Assembly: GCA_036785705.1 (NCBI GenBank)
Contig: JAWUZG010000070.1
Coordinates: forward strand, 5,467,001 to 5,531,000
DNA: 64,000 bases
Origin: Acanthornis magna
Lineage: Eukaryota > Chordata > Aves > Passeriformes > Acanthizidae
Direction: 5' to 3'
The notes beneath the pieces were generated by a model. That model searched no databases. It worked only from the letters and a program-made list of their open reading frames with translations, and was not told where the DNA came from. The translations under genes were made by a program, and so were the position numbers. Below, in pieces: positions 12,222 through 24,666 of this stretch (within the stretch, counting starts at the first letter, position 1; each line of letters begins with the position of its first letter).

Positions 12222-12316
12222 TCTCCGAGCAACCTGATCTAACTGGACCTGCTCAGAGCTGGGAGTTGGATCAGATGACCTCCCAGGAGTCCTTTCCAAT
12301 GTAAACTGTTCTATGA
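12222..12316 (+). mobile_element. CR1 LINE 3' end, degraded
   Basis: GTCTCCGAGCAACCTGATCT, then GGGAGTTGGATCAGATGACC and GTCCTTTCCAATGTAAACTGTTCTATGA follow the order of the avian CR1 3' end (gagcaacctgatctag, ttggactagatgacc, tcccttccaac, attctatga). It is 5'-truncated with no coding capacity. The divergence from consensus suggests an old insertion. Confidence 0.75.
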
Positions 12317-15300
12317 AAAGTAAAAGATGCTTGTGGGACTGATAGATGAGGTATAACAGGGCAAGCTGTGGAGCTGGGGAAGCCACAAGCACTCCATTTT
12401 ACCCAAAGATATGAAGCACTGTTATTTTCCTGTATTTGTTGTTTCCATCTTCTTGCAGTAAATTCAATTACCATCGAGCAGGACTTTTTCACAAGGGGCT
12501 GGCTAGGAAATAATCTGCAGAGGGCTGGAGATAGAATTTCTAGCCGGCAATTTGTGTTAAGTTGACCTTTCCTAACACCAGTTCCAATTCAATGGATGTA
12601 ACTTCTGTATCTGAGTGCATTTAGTTTAAGTGCAGGCAGAAAGCAAATGTTTGGCATGCAAAACGATGCACATCTGCAGAGAGCTTTAGCGTGAACTGAT
12701 GCAACTTTGCTAAGCAAAGAAACATCTGGAGATGCCAGCAATAAGAAATCAGAGTGTAAATTTATTTGTTAAGCAGAAAGAAGGGTCAGGGAAGATTAAA
12801 TACATGAGACACCTTGTCCCCATGGAAGATAGTGACAGAGTGAAGGACCACAGCAGACCTTGCTGCCCCTGTGTTTCTGCAGGGGTTTCAGTCCTGCCAG
12901 GCCACCAGTACTCCTGCATGATTTGAGAGTAAGAAGGCAGAGAGTGCAGTCTGTCTGCAGTGAGCTAATTTGATTTGTTCTTCCTCTGGCCAAGTAGTTC
13001 CTGCCTACAGGATAGTGGCAGAGCAGCTTTGTGCCCAATTCTTCCCTGGGTTTATGCTGTTGGGAATTGGTCAGTCAGTTGTAGAGAGAAAATGTTTCTC
13101 CTGGGCCTCTATTAAATCTCTTTTTCTGGAGCTCCCTACTAACAGAGGTGACTTATACTGGGCATGTCATTTTGGTGGGCAGAAAGGGCTAAGCTGTGCA
13201 GCTTGAACATGCACAGGTGTGCTTTAAATGCAGACCAGAATAGCACCAGTGCTGCAAAAGCTCAGCTGGGAGGTTTGTATCACAAACCCAAATTTTTGGT
13301 TGTGCATGGATTAGGCACAGGGATGGTTTCAGTGCTTTGTGAAATCAGTGTTGCAGACACCTGAAATAGTGGGTTTTTATAAAAACGTGTGCAGGGTCAA
13401 TTTATTTATTCAACAAGCAAGCACTGTTGACATAATATAAGCACTCTTGTGTGCTCATGAGTTATTCTGCATAATTGTGGTTAGAAGTGTGTCTGTGCCT
13501 GAAGAATACAGATGGTAACAGAAGGATAGATACGCAAGGAGTGTTGTTTAATTCCTGAACTGTCAAACTTCTGAAGTAAATGTGTGGCATCTCTCTGTTT
13601 CATAGTTCACTTGTAGCATAAATATCATGAGCAATACCTTGCTGTTTGTCAAGTGTCCAAATCCTACATCATTCTTTGGACAAAGGCCCCATGGAAGCAC
13701 AGCATTTAAACTTTTTACCTGCAGAAAAGCTTCCTGTTCAGGCTTTGTCAACAGATGCATGAAGCGCAAGAATTACTGTTGACAGTGAACACTTTATTAT
13801 GGGGCAAAATATCCTCTTAAGAATGTAAGGTCAGCAGTCTGTGAGTGAAGAATTTCTTATGCACATCAACACACAAATGCTCGATGCCTAATCCTTTAAT
13901 ATGATTTTTATGGATTGATTTCAACAGGAATTCAAGGACAAATCTTCAGTAGCTGAACAACCTTCTAACAACAAGCTGGCTTTGTTGGAATTCATGCTCA
14001 AAAATTATCCCACTCCAGTTGCTTTTGAATATTGTGATTGCCAGGGCCAGTTTTTAATATTGTGATTGTCTTCCAGATGATGAATGACTCCTTACTGAAG
14101 CAAACTCCCATTGACCTTTTTGAGTATTTTGCTAAACCAAGTATTCCTGCTTATAGGTTGATGTCTTAGGGCAGGCTATAACGAGTGGATGACTGTCAAA
14201 TGGGTTAGTCTGAGCTGACAATGGGTTTGTCACTCACGGAAAGCTACTACTGATTCAGAAGATAATTTCCATTTTATGTGTGCTTTCAGCCTGACTAGGT
14301 GACTTCCGTTGCATGGAAAATTACAATTGGCTTGAGAGTAAACTCTTAGCCCTTCAGTAATTTCTCTGTGAGAGCCTGTCCTCAATGTCTCTGGAACTTG
14401 GGCTTGTTATCCTGAGACTTGCCTAGCCCTTTCCTTCCAAAAATAACCTAGTAGCTGTAAGTCTGTTCTCTAAGCTGTCACTAGTTTTCTGTTCTGTTTT
14501 AAAATATCTTTCTGCTGTATCTCATTTTTATGTGGAGCACAGCCCTTCCCTAAACTGTCACACAGTTTGTAGTGAGCTCAGGAAGAAGAGGCATCTGAAA
14601 GCTACTAAAAACATCATGTTTCAAACCCAGCAGTTGTCAGAAAAAAAGATACCTCTTGGTTTAAGTGATGGCTAAACTTTTTCCAGCTGTTGCTCTTGTC
14701 AAAGAATTTAAATCTGGGGGGAAGTGAAAGCTTTTCACTGTCCTACTCCTCCACCTGAGGTACTGCTTTAGTTCACTGCACTCCAGATATTCACTAATCT
14801 CTCTGAGCAGAGGAGCTGGACATGAGTTTGTTTTGTTTAGTGGGCATGTTTTGCCTGATCCACCATGTTTCCTGTGATCTGTCTATTCAAGGACAGTGAA
14901 CTAGACTATGCCTGATTACTTGACCCAGGAGGTCTTCCCAATTCCTGGGCTAGGTGCATGTGCCAGACATACCCCGAATCTATATTAGGGTGAGATTCTG
15001 GGCTCAAATTGGCTTCCACTTTACCCTTGTTTCTCCTTAGAGGCAATCCAGATGAATAGATTGGGTGTGAGCCTTAACACACTCTGACAGGTCCCAGATC
15101 TGGATGGTTTGAGGGCAAAGAGGGAATGTCAAGATTGGAAAGCACGCCAGGCTATCTCCAGCAGGAATCTGGGCAAGACCTTAGAAGACCAGTTGCCTAC
15201 GAAGTATCTGAAGATATTTAATCTGTTTAATTTCTCATGTTTCTTGAGTTTGTTTCATTACAAACCTTCTGTTCATTCAACATAATGTTGCAAAGATTAT

Positions 15301-15813
15301 GCCATGGATTGTTCATGGTATCCCTGGAAGTGGTGGAGTATTCCTGGGAGAGGGGAAACTGTTAAGTCTGTTTTCAGTAGCTCAAAATCAGGCAGGCTTT
15401 CTTTACTGGGGCATGTTTACCACTGTAAATCCTGAACATTACCTACCTTCTGCTAATGCCTGCGGCTTTGCTGTCATTGCTCATACTGCATTTCTGGCAC
15501 TGAAGACCTGTGCCCAAAATTAAAATAAGTGTGTGCGGTTTGCTGATTGTTTTTCCAGAAAATGTTTCTTATGCTGAATGAATATCTTGCTGTCTGTTTG
15601 AAAATCTGAATTTATACAAAAATTATTCCAAGTTTCTTATTTCCTTCTGTAGGTGACAGTATTTAAAGATATGGGGAAAATGTAGAAAATAAGCTTGGAT
15701 TTTTAAAAACTTTATTTTTAAAAAAAAAATTGTGTGGACAATCCGAAATAGAAAATTAAGAAGCACATATAAGTATAGGCAGTGGCTATGAGCTAAAGGT
15801 GGTTAAAAGGTCC
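12317..15813. other. Anonymous non-coding sequence
   Basis: No exon recognised. It contains a 28-bp-period direct repeat at 14,028-14,068. A possible very old CR1 or L2-like 3' end lies near 14,892-14,960, too diverged to call. Confidence 0.55.
14028..14068 (+). repeat. Short direct repeat, period 28 bp
   Basis: AATATTGTGATTG occurs at 14028-14040 and again at 14056-14068. T runs precede both and similar CAG-containing sequence follows, so this looks like a decayed 28-bp tandem duplication. Confidence 0.7.
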
Positions 15814-15998
15814 ATTTACTGTGAGGGTGGTGAGGCCCTGGCACAGGTTTCCCAGAGAAGCTGCAGGTGCCCCATCCCTGGAAGTGCTGGATGGGGCTCT
15901 GAGCAGCCTGGTCTAGTGAAGGTGTCCCTGCCCATGGCAGAGGGCTTGCAACCAAATGATCTTTGAGGCCACTTCCAACCCAAACCATTCTGTGATTT
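15814..15998 (+). mobile_element. CR1 LINE 3' end, sense orientation
   Basis: Clear avian CR1 3' terminus: TGAGGGTGGTGAGGCCCTGG, CAGAGAAGCTGCAGGTGCCC, TCTGAGCAGCCTGGTCTAGT, GTGTCCCTGCCCATGGCAGA, then CTTCCAACCCAAACCATTCT and TGTGAT. Compared with the usual CR1 end it lacks about 18 bp between 'ctggaagtg' and 'ctggatggggc', an internal deletion. It is 5'-truncated and non-coding. It lies in opposite orientation to the copy at 45,136. Confidence 0.95.
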
Positions 15999-16230
15999 TT
16001 TTTACTCAGTGTGCCTTACACTTATGTGTGACCTAGTGGGCCTGTGCTAAAAGTCTTTTTATTCTATAATCTGAGGGCAGAAAATAACACCAGTAAAGCT
16101 TTCAGGTGGCCTCTTTCAGTAGCAGCTGCCTCAATCCAAGGCATCGAGTGCCTTTCCTGCAAGGAAAGGGTTATCTCTCCTCTCGAATGTGAGAGCACAC
16201 CCTGCTCTAGCCTGCAGGCACACAGATAAT
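15999..16230. other. Anonymous non-coding sequence
   Basis: Flank of the CR1 end; no gene or repeat recognised. Confidence 0.5.
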
Positions 16231-16345
16231 AATAACATGGAAGGATGGCAGCCTGTGCTCTGGAACGGTTTATGAGGAGGAAGTCCGCAATTACATATTT
16301 CTGGGCAAACATTAACCAAGGCTGAAGCCTAGCTTCGAAGAAAAA
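16231..16345. promoter_or_regulatory. Candidate conserved non-coding element
   Basis: Non-repetitive sequence with GGTTTATGAGG (posterior-HOX/CDX-like, 16268-16278), GCAATTACATATTT and AACATTAACCAAGG in close succession. Both strands stay open for a long distance here, but the translations are unlike known proteins. Weak call from motif texture. Confidence 0.2.
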
Positions 16346-19230
16346 CAACAGGCTGGAACCTCCAGTAATATAGCTGTTATGTGGACTGGAAACAGCAGTC
16401 ATGCATTCATGGAGCATTAGAAGCTAAGTAAGAATAGCACGACAACAAAGCAAAAGGCTTGATTATATTAGCACATCCTGGTGTGCGCCTGCAGAAAGTG
16501 TCTCCGTCCCGGCCCAGCCCTCCAGTGATATTGGAAAGACCAAGGAGATTTTTTTTTAAGTACTCTCTAGCTCTGTGAAAACAGACCTAAGCCAAAGTAA
16601 TGGGACTATTGTTTGCTGTGCTCACTGCCTAATCCATTTATATCGGTGGTTTCAGAGCTTGCCACCACACACTGAAGTTTCCCCTTTAAAAAACAAGTTA
16701 CTTTGGGCATCTCTCAATCACTGCGGTTACCATGCTAGAAACAATTGCCATTCTGTGCTGTGGTTTTGTAAAGCAGCAGTCTTATTTAGAGCTTTGTGTG
16801 CTAAACTCGGATATGCCCATTCTATTACGGACTCTCTGTACCTAAAAATGGAATTGTTACACTAAAATTAAGGAGACAGCCAAATGATACATACTTCCTC
16901 TCCTTTGTTTTTTCTGACAGACCACAATTGCTGCAGAGAAGCTGTCCACTCATTACTGCAAGCTCTGGGGAAAAGCAGTGACAGAATTTAGACCTGTATG
17001 GGAGAGGAGCGTTAGTCTAAAGAGACACTTGCTGTGGCAAGCATAATATGTAAATTCCAAAGTTAAGCACTTTGGAAAAAGTCCAAAAGATGAAGATACA
17101 TACATTACGGCTGCTGGGGGGAAGGAAGGGAATCTTCAGTGTCTCCATAGAGAATATTTACTTGACTTTTCTTCCTTTCCTTTTTTTAAAAGGGCAAGAC
17201 AGCTGTGACTGGGAAACCTTACACTTGGATTAGGCTCTTTGGTTCAGGTTTAATGGTAAAAGTTAGTTAATTCTGTTGTTAGCCGGCCTAAAATAAGCTA
17301 GATATTTCAGAAGATAAGTTTAGTGTCCTAATATCCTTCAGGCACATACCCACCCACTCCTTTTAGTGACCTGAAATCACTAACATCCAAAGCCCTTAAG
17401 GAAGCTAAAATGAAGTTACTGATTCAGCTGGCTTCACTGGGGACAGTTGTTCCTGCCCCAGTGCTGTCCTCACAATTAGCAGTGATTAACAGTCCTGCTG
17501 CAACCAATACTCCATGGCGAGACTGGAATGGAAAATGCAGCCTTGGGGACTCTGTGAGGTCTCTCACAACAACAAATTATCTTCAAAAAAGCAGCTGATC
17601 CTGCTTTGCCTTGTTCTGAAAACGAAAAACTGTGTTCTGGCCTGTGCCTGATACTGCACACTTTTTAATGCCAAAGCTTTTAAAAGTCCCCCCTCCACCC
17701 CAAGTGTTTTAGCAGGTTAATCTTCTGGAATATTTTAACAAAACACAAACTGTGACATTCAGTCACACAGTGGTTTCTGCCATGGTTATGCTTGCATTTT
17801 GAAAACCCAGAATATTTCTAGATAAGTACCAGTAGATTATTTTAGCTACAGCAGAAGAGATCTGTTTCTGGCATTTTTGAAAGGTCCCAGTTCAGAGGGA
17901 CAGAAAGAACTGGCCTGTTCTGATGAGCATGGCTGGATTGTATTGTATTTATGGAATAAAGAATTCTGACTCCTAAATAGGTATCCTTCAGAATATTTTA
18001 ATCTAACCCAAATAAAACTGTGTTTAAATAAGGAAGATGATTAATGAGATAATGGGAGGGGACATAGTTTCACTTCTTGTAAAAGGAGTGCAAGTATAAA
18101 CTTGACAAAAAGCTGCTTTTTTTGGTTTGTTTTGAGGATGGACAAATCATGGATAACTTAGAGATAAAAGCTCTGCAGGTCCTTGGCTTATCCTTTCATA
18201 GTTTATTGCATCTTTCAAATTATGTTTTTGGAGGCTGAACATGGATTTAGGTTAATCTCTTAGTGATGCATCTATATAAGCTTTTATATGTTGATGACAT
18301 TATCTCCTGGATGGTAGTAAATTTGGTTCCTGCTGAAGTAGACTTGTCTTCTAGTAGTATGTCCTTCTCCTTTTGGTAAAGGATGAGAATCTAAGCAGAA
18401 TATTCAAGTCAGAGTTTTTTTGTCTGTTTGAGAAGTTACTCATTGCATTGTCATTCATAATCGTCTTCCCGTGTGACAGGATGGGCTCGTCAGATCCCAG
18501 GGAGATAAAGCGGAATTTGTCAGCTACTAGGGGGCCAAAGTAAGCATCCTTCTGACTAACAGTCTCTGAGCACTGTGTCAGGAGTTATGGGAATTTGGAG
18601 TTACGTGCTGCTGTTGAGCAGCACGGCAAAATATAGTTGTGTAACTGTGGTTAGTGGTTAATGATTTCTTTTGCTGTCTTTCCTTCTCTGCCTTCTGTGC
18701 TCCTTGCTCTGTACATGAGAGCAGGAAGGAGAATTTGGATAGAGCAATGCAGCCTCTTCATCTTTTCCTAACTGAGTCGATGTTGTTGCTATTTCCAGAA
18801 GTCATCTCTGGTCTTCTCTAAATGACCACCAAGAGACGAGAGACATCTTTGACATGGCGGGGGGGAAGGTGGGGCTTTTCCAGCACACCAGGAGCTCTGC
18901 CTGCTGGCTCTTCTAGTTGTAAGCATAGTACACCTTTTGCATTCTCCCAGAGTCTCATTTAGCTTCCCTAATGCACTGCTTCAGAGCAGGAGCCTCTGCA
19001 GCACTGGGTGTGAGAGAGTCTTGTGTAGGCAGCGCCGTGTTGACAAGTGCCTTGTACCATCTGCTTCCTTCCTCCACAAATCCATCAGCATCCATGCGGC
19101 AGCTTGTACTTGGTAAGAGCACTGAAAGGAGATGTGATTTGGATTTAATCATTAGCAAATGTCCCTTGACTGTTTCTCAGTTGCCCCATCTGAGTTTAAT
19201 TCCAGGAGAAGGAAACTGATGTATTCCTGC
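16346..19230. other. Anonymous non-coding sequence
   Basis: Unique DNA without recognisable exon, RNA gene or mobile element. Local A/T runs only. Confidence 0.6.
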
Positions 19231-19330
19231 CTTCAGGTGTAATTACTTCAAGACAGATTGACCGTTTAAGCACACACGACACTGCTTAGCTTTAATTAGA
19301 GTAAATTGGCAGAATTTATATGACCGGTAG
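19231..19330. promoter_or_regulatory. Candidate homeodomain-rich non-coding element
   Basis: TAATTA at 19240-19245 and TTTAATTAGA near 19291-19300 flank TTTAAGCACACACGACACT, in a stretch otherwise free of repeats. Such TAATTA pairs are common in developmental enhancers. Function is inferred only. Confidence 0.22.
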
Positions 19331-22300
19331 TTTTGGGGACCGTCAGATTCATGAAAGTATATTTTGCATATCATTTCCTGCTGAGGCTGAGACCAAGGTA
19401 CTAGCTGAAAGGCTTGTAATTAGGAAAAAAACACTTTGTAAATTTAACCCTATCTCCATTATGAGCAGAGGGGAGCTGGCTGGGGAAGGGGGTGGTGCTC
19501 CGGGGAGATGAAAACATTTGAAACAGAGTATAAAGTAGCTGGAGACTGTGCAATAACACAGACAAGTGTTATTGCCAAGCTGGAATCTTTGTAGACAGGC
19601 GCAGGTGATTTGTAAGTGCGTAAGTAAGATTTATAAACCCAAAGATAATTTTTTTTGGAAGGTTGTTCTAGTATATTGTATGACCCCAGTGTTGATATAA
19701 CTGAGATTAAAAAGAAGAAGGGGGTTGGCTGGATATTCTGTCACAATAGTCCTTAGTGCACCAATTCAGAGTGCCCTGGAATAATGTTAGCCTTTGCTGG
19801 ATCCACTTCTGACTTGACCCTCAGCTGCAACAGCAGTGCATGCAGTGAGGTTTTAGTGCTTGAAGAGGGTCCAGATCATTGACTGAGCAGTAAGCGAAGG
19901 CCAGGAGCACTGTTGAGCCCCTTCTGTACTGAGCACTGAGAAACCTGAAGGGAAAAGCCTCCCATTGCTTTGCCCTAGACCTCCTGGTTAGAGAAGCTCT
20001 TTTCCAAAGTAGGGACAGGGAGCTGCCTTGTGCCAAGCACCTGCACATGTTGTCAGTGTAGTTTGAATGTAGTTTACAGTCTGTCTCTGCCTGGCAGCTG
20101 GGGAATTTCCATTAAAAAAATGATGGATGATGAAGGGTCATCAATTTTCCCAAAGAAGGAATAGCTGACCAGAGGTTCATATTTGATTAACTTACTGGCA
20201 CAGGATTTGCTAACTGATCTCTGCTTAATGTTGGGAGCTCTTAGTGATGGTATTCCCTAAGAAACTTCCAGATTAACAAAAGCTGGAAACAGCAGGGTAT
20301 TTTTTCTTTTTCTGGAATAGCCCAAAGTGTATTAGTTTCTGTTTTATTGCTTGGCACATGAGAGATGGCTGTATCACCCTGCTGATTCGAAGTTTGGTGA
20401 AGAGGCTTAGTGGAAGTAGTCTCAAACCTCTTCTATGATAAGGTCAGGGTGGCATGGGGTTCTGTTTGACTGAGGATGCTGCCATTATGATAACATACTT
20501 AACTATTCTACTTTTTATTTTCTGCGCAATTTATCCTGGGTCTGAGACCTGTGAGGAAAGTGGAGGAGCTGTGGTCTTTCGCACTTGTGTGCCAGCGTTT
20601 AAGTTGCTGAACAGCTCAGGGTTCTGAGAGGAGTTTTACTTCTGTGTCAGCTGTACCTGCTTAGACACATCTTTGCTTTAATTTGTGGCAAGTGTGCCAC
20701 TATCCAAACATGATATAATTGGGTCCATTAGTCCCTTGAAACTATGTTTTCTCTAGTCAGGGTGATGGATAGATAGGAGGTGGTTATATTAGGTTAATCA
20801 TGAGAGAGGCCAGTCTGGCTGCTCCTTGTTTCTTGCTGCTTTCATGGGATTTTTTGATTCTGTGACTGAGTTTAAATACAGTCGACAAGACCTGCATCTG
20901 CTGATGAGTTAAGAGCTTGCTGTCAGCACCCATTCTTCCAGCACAGTATCAGTACTTCAGATTTCAGTCACCCTAATCTCTCTGCTTTCAGAAATGGAGT
21001 CCTGCATCCCTGAAAATGAGACACAGCGGAAATTCTGTTGATCTTTCTCCCCAAGATCATGCATTAACAACATTCTGGCAGGACTAAGGTAAGAGAGTTT
21101 GAGGAAAAACTCTGAGTTCCTTGTTGTTTATTGTTCTCCTCTTAATAGAAAGCAATTGTGATAGCAATTTCTGATAAGAAACAGTTTTTTTAAAGTCCAT
21201 GTGTTCCAGGCTTAAGCAAAATGACAAAAATAAGGGCTCAAGATGAATAATGAGTATTTACTGCAATAGAAGAATGGTGATGTCTTGGTGGTTCGGCTGT
21301 GCATTTGCTTCTAAGCCCAGCACAGATATTTTTTCCTGTCGCTTTTATTTTTAGCAGGATGCTGGGGATGCAAAACAAATATGAAACGTTTAGGGAAGCA
21401 GTTTATGCTGTGACTAATCTGTCTTCTGTGAAGCTAATAATCCTCCCAAATTCTTCTACAGGGGAAGTCATAGATTTGTATTTTTCACTGTATGGCACAT
21501 CACAAACCAGAAACGTGGTTAATGGCTGCTAATAACTCCCTGAATTCTCCTCTTCAGGGAGCCTTCCCTCAGGAGAGCCGTTATCGTTAATCTGGTTAAA
21601 TCTGGATGTTTTCCCTTCTTTTCTTATATTGTTTGTTCTCCTTTGAGGTAGTTACAGTTCATTTATGTCTAGTGAAGGGACAAGTGGTGTTTGCCAGAGC
21701 CGGCTGCAGGGGCCGATGGGCGCCCGTTTGCATGGGCCTCGTTACAAAGGCAGACCACATCCTGGCCAGGACAAAGTGCTGTCTGATACACAGCCGGCAC
21801 ACACCAGTGCCTGCCTGGAGCCACGCCAGCATGTGGGCAGCCTTTGTGAGAAGGCACTGTTTTAGCCTGCGTGGAAGTCGAAGGAAGGGATAAACCAACT
21901 AAATTAATCTTTCTTTCCATCCTCTGGCAGAGCTTCCACCGGTCAAAATAGGCATGTGATTCACTACGGTATAAATTTTTCCTGTGCTTTTTGTTTGCTG
22001 TCATCTAGGAGAGAAGTGGTGTGTCATTCACTCTGCTTCTTCTCGGGGAACAGAACACAGAGAAACCCAAGATAGGGTATTTTAGTCATCTTCTTGCAAA
22101 GATACTCTTGCTTCATGTCTCAGAGCTATCTTTGCAACCAAATGATAAATACAACATGCTCATCTTCCATCAAACAAGTTTTAAACCCTCCACACAGTTC
22201 AGGTTCTAGGATTTAAACCTCCAGCTTGGCTGAAATGGGTGGGGAAGCATCTATGTGCTTGTCAGCTGTGTCTAAATGTTATATAATAGAAAACCTGAGC

Positions 22301-24648
22301 TTGTGGGGAAGAGGCTGAAGGTGCAGTTGTAGGACAAACACAAATCATTATTTCCTACCAGTTAAGGATAGCAAGAGGAATCTACAAAGTGGGTTTGGTG
22401 ACAGAATTGGAGATATTACCCCAAACTTCCTTGATTCCGGGTGTGTAAAAAACCAAATAATCAGAGGAAACACTGCTTTTCTTTTCGTTTAAAAAGCACC
22501 ATAACATATGAACTCAGTGGAATGCTTTGCAGCTTAGGGTGATTTTTAACCAGAGTGGGGCTGCATAGGTTTGGGATTTTTGAGTCTTACATCGCATTTC
22601 TTAGTTGAGAGAATTATCATGTGACTGCAGGGTTTTAATAAACCTTTTTTCTGCTAAAATAAAACGTTGAGGTTTGATGGGAAAGCAGATTGAAGTGGAA
22701 CATTGGTTACATCAGTAAATGTGCCTTATTCTCAATTGGCAGTGGTGAGTGTGAGTCAGTATGTTTGTTTCAGCCTCTAAAAATACCGTATGTCTTTATA
22801 ATTCCAAACAAGTCCTTACAATGGACAGAAGCAGCTCTCTTTTCTTCGCTTAAATATGGCACAGTGTCTGCTGTATATTGGATAACACTGAAAATACAGC
22901 AGCCCACATCCTGGCTGACCACTGTTTAGCTGCTGTCCACGTCATCAAAAAGAGTGATCTGACAAAGGTGTGAAACTTCAGTTCACTGTGGGGATGCTGG
23001 TCCTCTGCCTTGTGTTTGCAAGTGCTGGAGAACAAAGTCAGTCCTGGCACAAAAAGGTGACTTTTCCATTGAAGCTGATGGGAGTTGTACCCATCTGTGC
23101 CAGGAATGAACTCTTTAAAAATGCACTTGTGGGTGAACTGCTCACAGATTTTGTTTATCCAGTTTTGGGTAAACATGTTGTCCTAAAAACTACTGTGTGA
23201 TCCCAGCTTTACCATATGATTCAGTATCAAAACTATGTGAAATTAGCCCTTTTTTTCTTTCTTTTTTTTTTTTTTTTGGATCTCATGGGTTTGACCTGAG
23301 AATAATTCTGAGGTTTTTAGTTTACTTGAATCTCAAAGTTGAGCAAAAATAACAATTTTGTTTAAATAAACCAAGAAAAGTGCTTCGGGAAAACACTTAT
23401 CGATCCCCATTGGTTTAAAACCTTTCAAAGAAGGCAAATGCACTGAACGGGACCCTTTTTCTTCACTGACTTCATTCAAGCGTGTTGCTGGTCAAACTCT
23501 GAAAGGAGGTAGATTTTGTGTTTTATTGGGAGCAGATCAGCCATTTGCTGTTGGGACTCACATCCATTTTTATTGAAATCTTGGCGACCATTTGCTGATA
23601 TATATTCTGGTAGAAACTACCAGGAATTCTAGTGGCCATCAGGTATGTATTTGTCTGCTTGACTGATTTGGCCTCAAGTTGTGAAACCTCTTTTACAGTG
23701 AGGGGAACTTTTTTTTGAGTCTTAGAAGGAAAAACCCCACCAAATCCCAAAACACACCTTTTGGTCTAGAACTAATTTAATTTCTTTGGCACATTTAATG
23801 TATTTTGTCCAAAATCTATTAATAACCTCAGCTTTCCTCATTCTAGCTGTGGTATTTAAGTTTTCCCCTCTTTGTTTTCTTTTCTGCTTTAATGACTGTG
23901 AGAGGATAACTAGAAATATTTGATACACCTTTGAATTTCACAGAGGGACTGTTGGAAGCATCTTAGGGAGAATTCCTTATCTATCTGTAGAGCATTATGG
24001 AATATTGCACCCATTTTTGCTAGTACAGCTATATTTGAGCACAAAACATTTATTCTGACAAGTGCTGAACTTAAAGGGACCAAACTAAAGATGAGGGGTG
24101 TTTCTAGTGAGTAAGAACTGTGAAAATAAGCTGATAGAATTTAGAGTTAATTTACAATATTCCCTGTGTCAAATACATTTCTTCCTACAGCTGTTGAACC
24201 TTTTCTGTCCTGGATAGTCCCAAATCAGACTAGACATGTTTACTTTGTGGTGTGTGATGTGCATAATCAGATGCACAAAATTTGACTTTCCTCTGACAAT
24301 GTAAAGTTCCGGGACAGCCTCAGAGAAATTTGATAATGGGTTTACTTTTGCCCCAACCATAGACCTTTTTGTGGGTGTTCTGTTCAGGTTAGATGGAGAG
24401 TGTGGGAACATGTGGAAAAAAAAGTGCAAATAGTATTTCTGTGAGTGTGCTGCAGCTCAGTTATGCCATTTCCACTCCTTCAGAATGCTCATGTAGCACC
24501 ACTTTTTTTCTGGTGGTGTAGAACCACTAAGAACAGATGCCATGGAGAGGATTGTTGTGCTCTGTGCCAGCTCTTTGCTCTTCTCTAATTGCACAGAGTG
24601 TTTGTCTCATGCAACCTGCAACATTATTATTGCCTTTTTTTCAGGGTT
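19331..24648. other. Anonymous non-coding sequence
   Basis: No exon or known repeat. A pyrimidine run with T16 lies at 23262-23277. Overlapping frames on both strands around 21,660-22,000 reflect locally higher C/G, not a gene. Confidence 0.6.
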
Positions 24649-24666
24649 GTACTGAAATTTCAGTAC
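24649..24666. repeat. Perfect 18-bp palindrome
   Basis: GTACTGAAATTTCAGTAC equals its own reverse complement with no spacer. Its core GAAATTTC fits the head-to-head heat-shock element GAAnnTTC. It follows an acceptor-like tract CTTTTTTTTCAG ending at 24644. Chance, cruciform or factor binding are all possible. Confidence 0.85.

Noticed and set aside
14892..14960. Possible very old CR1 or L2-like 3' end (GAACTAGACTATGCCTGATT then CAGGAGGTCTTCCCAATTCC)
   Set aside because: Suggestive order but too diverged to assign without an alignment tool.
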